Assembly: GCA_022577435.1 (NCBI GenBank) | Contig: JAKOON010000023.1 | Location: 2,354,501 to 2,418,500 of the forward strand | Direction: 5' to 3' | Source: Embiotoca jacksoni | Taxonomy: Eukaryota; Chordata; Actinopteri; Embiotocidae | DNA length: 64,000 nucleotides | Shown here: positions 59,341 to 64,000 of the stretch, piece after piece | Position numbering within the stretch: position 1 is the stretch's first letter | Layout: each line of letters starts with the position of its first letter | Notes under the pieces: model-generated | Told to the model about the DNA's origin: nothing | What the model saw: only the letters and a program-made list of their open reading frames with translations | Database searches by the model: none | Made by a program: the position numbers and the translations under genes

Positions 59341-60731
59341 ATAAGAATATTGATTATATTTTTGGTTTGCACCGAAACATGAAAAAACAATGCCTAGGCA
59401 TCCTCTACACTAATCTGATTTGGTTGAACAGGCATTGTAACCACTCAGCCCAAACACATTCACTTGTCCGATCATCCACACATTAACGTAATGCAAAGCT
59501 CCACATTAAACAGAATTACCAACACGACATTGCCTTATTTGCATCCACCGACAAACCACGCACTCGCATTCACTTACCATCAAATTCATTGACTTCTGTG
59601 GGGACGACATCCACTATCCACACATATTCATATAAACACACACTCTACTGTTAGGGTTTAACTGTTCGCAGGTGTTGATATTAGATACAAAAATAAACAG
59701 CATTTGAAAACACCGTATTTCATATACTGGTCATATACATTACATGATAAGATACATCGTGGATGTTAAACAGGACACTTGAAAGCACTTCAAAGGGCTG
59801 TCACACCTGGTTCATGAAGGAGAAGATACATGTTTAGTGTGCCTTGAATTCATAATGACCCGGTGATTCGTTCAGTTTACCATCACATTTATCTCAATAG
59901 ACAGATGAAAGATTTGTCAACAGATATAATGAAGAATCTGTCTTTGACTTACAAATATGAAACATGAGTCAGTCTCCTGCATGTTTATACAGCAAGATCC
60001 ATAATTACCTCCGCCAGGTAACACTGAAGTACATCAAAGGATGTTGGTCGTGACGATCGCTGGTTGCCATGGTAATGCCACTTTTGGGAAAACAGCTGTT
60101 TGCTTTGCCCAAGGTCCCCACTGACCGATAGGAAACACTCAGATGTTCATCAGCGTTTCCAGATTGCCGTAAATCTGTGATTCACCTCGGCTGAAAAGCC
60201 GAGTCTCGTTCCAAATTCAGGTGAAGTGACAGGAAGGTGTCGTACACAGGAGAGGACAGTCTGATGTCGTTATTTAGTCCTGTAAGTTACCCAAACTTCA
60301 TTTCCCCCGATGAGTAGCTGGCTGGAAACAGTTCATCATTTGAATGATCTTGTTATGAGGTAAGCGGGAGCACAAAAGCCCCCTGCAAATCAAATAACCC
60401 CCCCACCCCACCCCCACGATGCCGCTTCTCCACATACATTAGGACTAAAATGTTACAAAATACCCAGAGTATTAGAAACATTTGTTGCTCTGCAGCCGCG
60501 CAGCTGCGTCGAGAAGCAGGCTGAGCTCTTCCACGATCGAGTTAATGAATACAGCACATTAGTTATTACTGCACAACCTGAGGCAGCGGGACGACGTCCC
60601 TGTGCGAATGTTCGCACAGTAGAGCTGTCAGTTCCAAGAGGAGAGTCTCGTTGTCCTTACCAGCGACTCGAGACAGCCTTCGTCACTGTTAAGTGTGTCG
60701 GTTAACCCGTCAGTATCAGTCCTCTTACACC
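59341..60731 (-). other. yeats2: Probable yeats2 3' untranslated region
   Basis: Lies between the stop codon and the candidate AATAAA. No other gene recognised on either strand. Contains short C runs near 60399-60417. Confidence 0.4.
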
Positions 60732-60840
60732 TCAGTTGTCCTTAGACAGGTAGCCCATGTTTGTGTTGGTGAGGAAGTCACAGGTGGGGATGCTGCTGAC
60801 CGCCTGGTGGACGTTCATGGCCGTGATCTCTCTGGGTGCC
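60732..60840 (-). CDS. yeats2: YEATS domain-containing protein 2, last coding exon
   Basis: 109 nt on the minus strand after acceptor tctctgcag, ending at TGA (60732-60734). It completes the split Arg codon from the previous exon and reads APREITAMNVHQAVSSIPTC, then DFLTNTNMGYLSKDN. This matches the human YEATS2 C-terminus (PKEITVSNIHQAIxNIPFLDFLTNKHMGIL). It forms the end of the histone-fold region by which YEATS2 pairs with NC2-beta in the ATAC acetyltransferase complex (established for human). Confidence 0.95.
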
Positions 60841-61508
60841 CTGCAGAGACAAATGGACCCAAGTTAGGATTTTAACACTAGAAATAGGTTTTCAGACCGG
60901 TGCATCACTGGCTGGCTCCATAATGTGTATGATGGTGAAACACAGAGCTCTGAATCGATGCATTCAGACGCCTGTTCACTCAGTTCTGCGTCCCACTGTC
61001 TTACATCATGTCTGAAAACAAACAAAGTGTTCTACAGGCAAGGGCATCAGATTTTACTGATGTCTCTCCACAGAAAAGAAAAGCATGACGCTACCGGAGT
61101 TTACAGATATATTACAGACCAACAAAACAGACAAACACACATTTTGTGTGGGACTATTTTTAAAAGGTGGATTAATACGCATTTGGTGCTTTAGCAAGTA
61201 TTTACGCCAGCCAAACACAGTATGGGGGGCTCAGTCAAAATAAAATATGGTAGCAATATTCCCCATCATGATAACACAACGCAGCGCTATAGTGCAGCTC
61301 ACTGACGTGCTTTTAATGGTACTTGGACAACAATGGAAGTTTATGTCACTGAACGGATGCTGTAAATTAGGAAGTTCATTGTTATGGAATATTTTGTTTA
61401 TATTCACTTTGTGGACATGCTGAGAACAGTCTGAGCATCAAACCGGTGGGTTGGACGAGCCCCACATATAATTAATAAAGTGAGAAATGGAGCACTGAGC
61501 AGGTTGCA

Positions 61509-61561
<53 letters not shown>

Positions 61562-61583
61562 AAAAAAAAAAAAAAAAGTTGAC
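60841..61583 (-). other. yeats2: yeats2 last intron
   Basis: Begins with the unusual donor GTCAAC, followed at once by a T run and a CT tract of about 50 bp (GA on the plus strand). Nothing else recognised. Confidence 0.85.
61511..61577. repeat. (GA)n microsatellite plus A run beside the yeats2 donor
   Basis: GA tract at 61511-61560, then A run to 61577. The A run ends six bases from the exon boundary. Confidence 0.97.
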
Positions 61584-61657
61584 CTGTTCGGAGGGGATTT
61601 GGCGTAGGCCCCAGCCAGAGCTTCTCTCAGGATGTCACTGGCAAACTGTTCTGTGGC
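61584..61657 (-). CDS. yeats2: YEATS domain-containing protein 2, penultimate coding exon
   Basis: 74 nt, starting in phase 0 and ending with two bases of the split Arg codon. It reads ATEQFASDILREALAGAYAK then SPPNR, matching human ATEQLVNDILRQALAVGYQT, the central helix of the C-terminal histone fold. Its acceptor is (TG)n-tgcgcag and its donor is GTCAAC, so the exon is boxed in by microsatellites on both sides. Confidence 0.93.
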
Positions 61658-61659
61658 CT

Positions 61660-61661
<2 letters not shown>

Positions 61662-61721
<60 letters not shown>
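61662..61721. repeat. (CA)n microsatellite at the yeats2 splice acceptor
   Basis: On the minus strand this is a TG tract of about 30 units ending four bases from the acceptor AG, in place of a normal polypyrimidine tract. Confidence 0.97.
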
Positions 61722-61724
<3 letters not shown>

Positions 61725-61894
61725 GTCATCATTAGTCACGAAGAAGCAGTACAAGGTGAAATGCACTATCCTGTGCGGGTGCACATCTCATACATTATGT
61801 ACATTCATCACTCGAGTAAAGAGTACGCTGAGGTGATGATGAGCTTCTGTAAATGGATAACTTTTTTTCTGTTCTGGCCTGCATAGTGACCGAC

Positions 61895-61969
61895 CTTCAG
61901 AATCATGGCTTCGACTACTGGAGCGAACACGTTCTTCTCCACCTCCACCGGCTGGAAGGTGACCCCGAT
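61895..61969 (-). CDS. yeats2: YEATS domain-containing protein 2, coding exon (third from last)
   Basis: 75 nt, exactly 25 codons, phase 0 at both ends, with acceptor ctttcag and donor GTCGGT. It reads IGVTFQPVEVEKNVFAPVVE then AMILK, matching human IGITLQPVALHRNVYASVVEDMILK, the start of the C-terminal histone fold. Confidence 0.95.
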
Positions 61970-62119
61970 CTGAAAGACACAGAAGGGTCATCGTATAAAA
62001 ATATGAAGAGAGAGGCGCAGCTTGCTTTTGTTAAAAAAAAAAAAATAAAATTCAGATCCTAAAAGTAGCAAAGTAAAAGGATTTTATTGGTTCAATTCCG
62101 TTTCCAAAACCCCTCTGAC

Positions 62120-62355
62120 CTGTTGCGCTGTTTCACTGACAAACTGGGCGGACACGGAGGGGCCCAGGAAGAATTTGGGCTCCACGTCAGCCTCCTGCTC
62201 CTCCTCTTTGACCTTTAGTTTCTGGCAGGCGGGAGTCACGGTGACGATGTCGACTATTTCATCGTCTGCTTCCTCCGGTTCAGTTTTCAGCAGGGCTTGC
62301 ATCTGCTCCAGCCGCAGCACCAGCTCCTCGCAGCTACTCAGGGTCGACGGGCACT
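62120..62355 (-). CDS. yeats2: YEATS domain-containing protein 2, coding exon (fourth from last)
   Basis: 236 nt, with acceptor tgtgtgcag and donor GTCAGA. Together with the previous exon it completes Glu in EPECPSTLSSCEEL, then reads an acidic linker (EPEEADDEIVDIVTV, KVKEEEQEADVEPKFFLGPS) and ends VSAQFVSETAQQ. Human YEATS2 has EPECPSSFSSADNL, an acidic linker and KFYLPPTPGSEFIGDVTQK at the same places. The linker is poorly conserved, the ends well conserved. Confidence 0.95.
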
Positions 62356-62975
62356 CTGCACACAGACCCACATGGACATTTAACGCACCGTTTCACAAGC
62401 AGCGTTCGCGGCAGCAAAGCAGAAACAGCAGCCGCTCCAGTGAATCACTCACATTACAGATTCTCGACGTGGGGCTGCGTGATTAAAGCACAAGTGACAA
62501 AGAAGTGTGACAGACCCAAGTTTGTAAAGTTGTTTACGATTTGTAAGTTCAACAGTCCGACAAGTCTACATCAAGATATTTGTGCAAGACAGAGGACGAC
62601 GAGGAAAACACAACCAGAGATTGTTGTCTGGCTCGGGCGAGTGTGTGACTCACTGAGCTAAGCAGCCTCGTCTCTCACCCTTCAGGGACAAAAGACAGAA
62701 TTAATGAGAGCTCCCTGTGAATAAAACAATGAGGCGGAACGAAAACACCGAGGCTGCACACTGGCCGCCCTCACGCACAACCGGACCGCAAACACAGTAC
62801 CGGATCAACTGGTAACTGCAGAGGCAATACACCCACACATGCAACACTGAAGGGGAAATATTGATCCACCGTGAGCTGCTGACAAGAGAAAAGAGCACAC
62901 AAAACAAGCCAAAGCACAGTCACTGATCTTCCTGTGGAAGATATGCACCGAAACTACACACGGACAGAAACCCAC

Positions 62976-63180
62976 CGGGCTCATTATCTATTTGCGTGAG
63001 AATGTCCTCAATGGACTCGTCATCGTTCTTGTGCTGGGGCTCAGGGTCGGGTGGCGTGTAGCCCCTCTGCCGGCACCACTGCACCACCTCTCTGGTCTTT
63101 GGGGGAGTGAGGGCCTGCAGGCGGGGTGAGCGGTCCAGCACATCCTGGACAAGCCGCTTCACTGCCACCGCTCGCTGGAG
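62976..63180 (-). CDS. yeats2: YEATS domain-containing protein 2, coding exon (fifth from last)
   Basis: 205 nt, 68 codons plus one base, with acceptor tccgtgcag and donor GTGGGT. It reads LQRAVAVKRLVQDVLDRSPR, then LTPPKTREVVQWCRQRGYTP, then DESIEDILTQIDNEP. This matches human QRAVAVKKVLQEVLEENPRF, LTPLKTKHVAHWCRCHGYTPPDPE and DSIEDVLTQIDSEPE. Earlier exons, including the acyl-lysine-reading YEATS domain, lie beyond the right edge. Confidence 0.95.
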
Positions 63181-64000
63181 CTGCACGGACACATGCCAAA
63201 TTCTATTAAGCAAAACTTACATTAAAGGCCTAAAAGCCCTAAAATCCACAGATTGACATAGATTAACAGTTTAGTTAATACCTTTTGAGTACTGACCAAA
63301 ATACCAACATTTATGGGCACACGGTCTCTTTCCAGTCCTGTAGACACTACTTTGCAGCCCATCGTCCCCTGTTCTCATAGTGTAGATATAAATATCCACA
63401 TCTAGGCTCCTCTGAGACAATTTAAAGTGGTAGATAAGGAGAACAGACAGCTAAGACATGGGCAGGCCTGTATGAGCTATTGATGAACCCGTTAGAAAAA
63501 GATGACAGGGGACAACTGGACAGAGATATACATCTGACCTGATAGAAACACACGAGGCAAGCAGAAATCCGGCACGAAGACAACAAAACTGCAGACACGG
63601 CAAGTTATCCCTGACATTACAGACACCCTCAACCTGAAGAGTAGGTGTTAGTAAGTGGGTGCTATCACTATCAGACGGGATTAAATTAAACCTTCATCAA
63701 AGGAAACTGCTCTGTATCCAGGACTGTTAAATGTGCACATGTGGCCCTGCTTTCTCATTTTGAAAGACCCAATAAGTTTGACACATAAGACCATGTGCAT
63801 GATTTCATGAAAAATTGTAAGATATTCTGATCATTTCTTTTTCACAACAAAAAAAAAATCTTCACAGGAAATGTACATCTCCACTGTACTATCATCAGTT
63901 TGGTTGTAATGTGGTTTACAGACACTGAATGGTACAAATAATAAACATCACTGGATTTGTAATCACGAGCACACAAACAAAACAAAACAAAACAAAAAAA
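63181..64000 (-). other. yeats2: yeats2 intron, continuing beyond the window
   Basis: No exon recognised upstream of the acceptor at 63181. The window ends in an (AAAAC)n tract. Confidence 0.7.

Overview
This is vertebrate nuclear DNA, almost certainly a teleost fish. It carries spliced genes with GT-AG introns, very many long CA/GT microsatellites, and remnants of Tc1-like, mariner-like, LINE and tRNA-SINE elements of types common in fish. No bacterial, phage or organellar genes were seen.

Three protein-coding genes are supported exon by exon. (1) eef1akmt4, a class I methyltransferase that modifies elongation factor eEF1A, lies on the minus strand. Coding exon 1 is at 43811-43970 and exon 2 at 4803-5086. 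They join in frame into the SAM-binding motif, so one intron of about 38.7 kb fills most of the window. The 3' part of the gene lies beyond the left edge. (2) map6d1, a MAP6/STOP-family microtubule-associated protein, lies on the plus strand with three coding exons at 51591-52123, 53103-53430 and 57824-57901 (312 residues). (3) yeats2, a subunit of the ATAC histone acetyltransferase complex, lies on the minus strand. Its last five exons (60732-63180) encode the C-terminal 232 residues; the rest lies beyond the right edge. In human, MAP6D1 and YEATS2 are neighbours on 3q27 and EEF1AKMT4/ECE2 lies in the same band, so this looks like a conserved syntenic block. eef1akmt4 and map6d1 are divergent; map6d1 and yeats2 are convergent. 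The three are housekeeping or neuronal genes that share a neighbourhood, not a pathway.

Layout: 1-4802 is probable eef1akmt4 intron 2 with an old teleost repeat. 4803-5086 is exon 2. 5087-43810 is the giant intron, holding microsatellites, LINE relics (9.7-10.4 kb and 25.6-26.1 kb), a tRNA-SINE (12.6-13.0 kb), L2-type tails, a hAT-like pair (21.1 and 28.6 kb), a mariner relic (24 kb), a purine-rich 7-bp minisatellite (34 kb) and a dead Tc1-like element (35.9-37.0 kb). 43811-51590 holds eef1akmt4 exon 1, a candidate promoter with a perfect NRF1-type palindrome, a LINE 3' end and a composite repeat with a hairpin and a 39-bp minisatellite. 51591-58500 is map6d1, and 58500-64000 is the convergent 3' region and yeats2.

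I found no convincing new biological system. The points most worth a second look are the giant intron, a yeats2 exon squeezed between microsatellites, the teleost MAP6D1 architecture with a second MAP6-like repeat, the G-run and in-frame upstream ORF before the map6d1 start, and several perfect hairpins.
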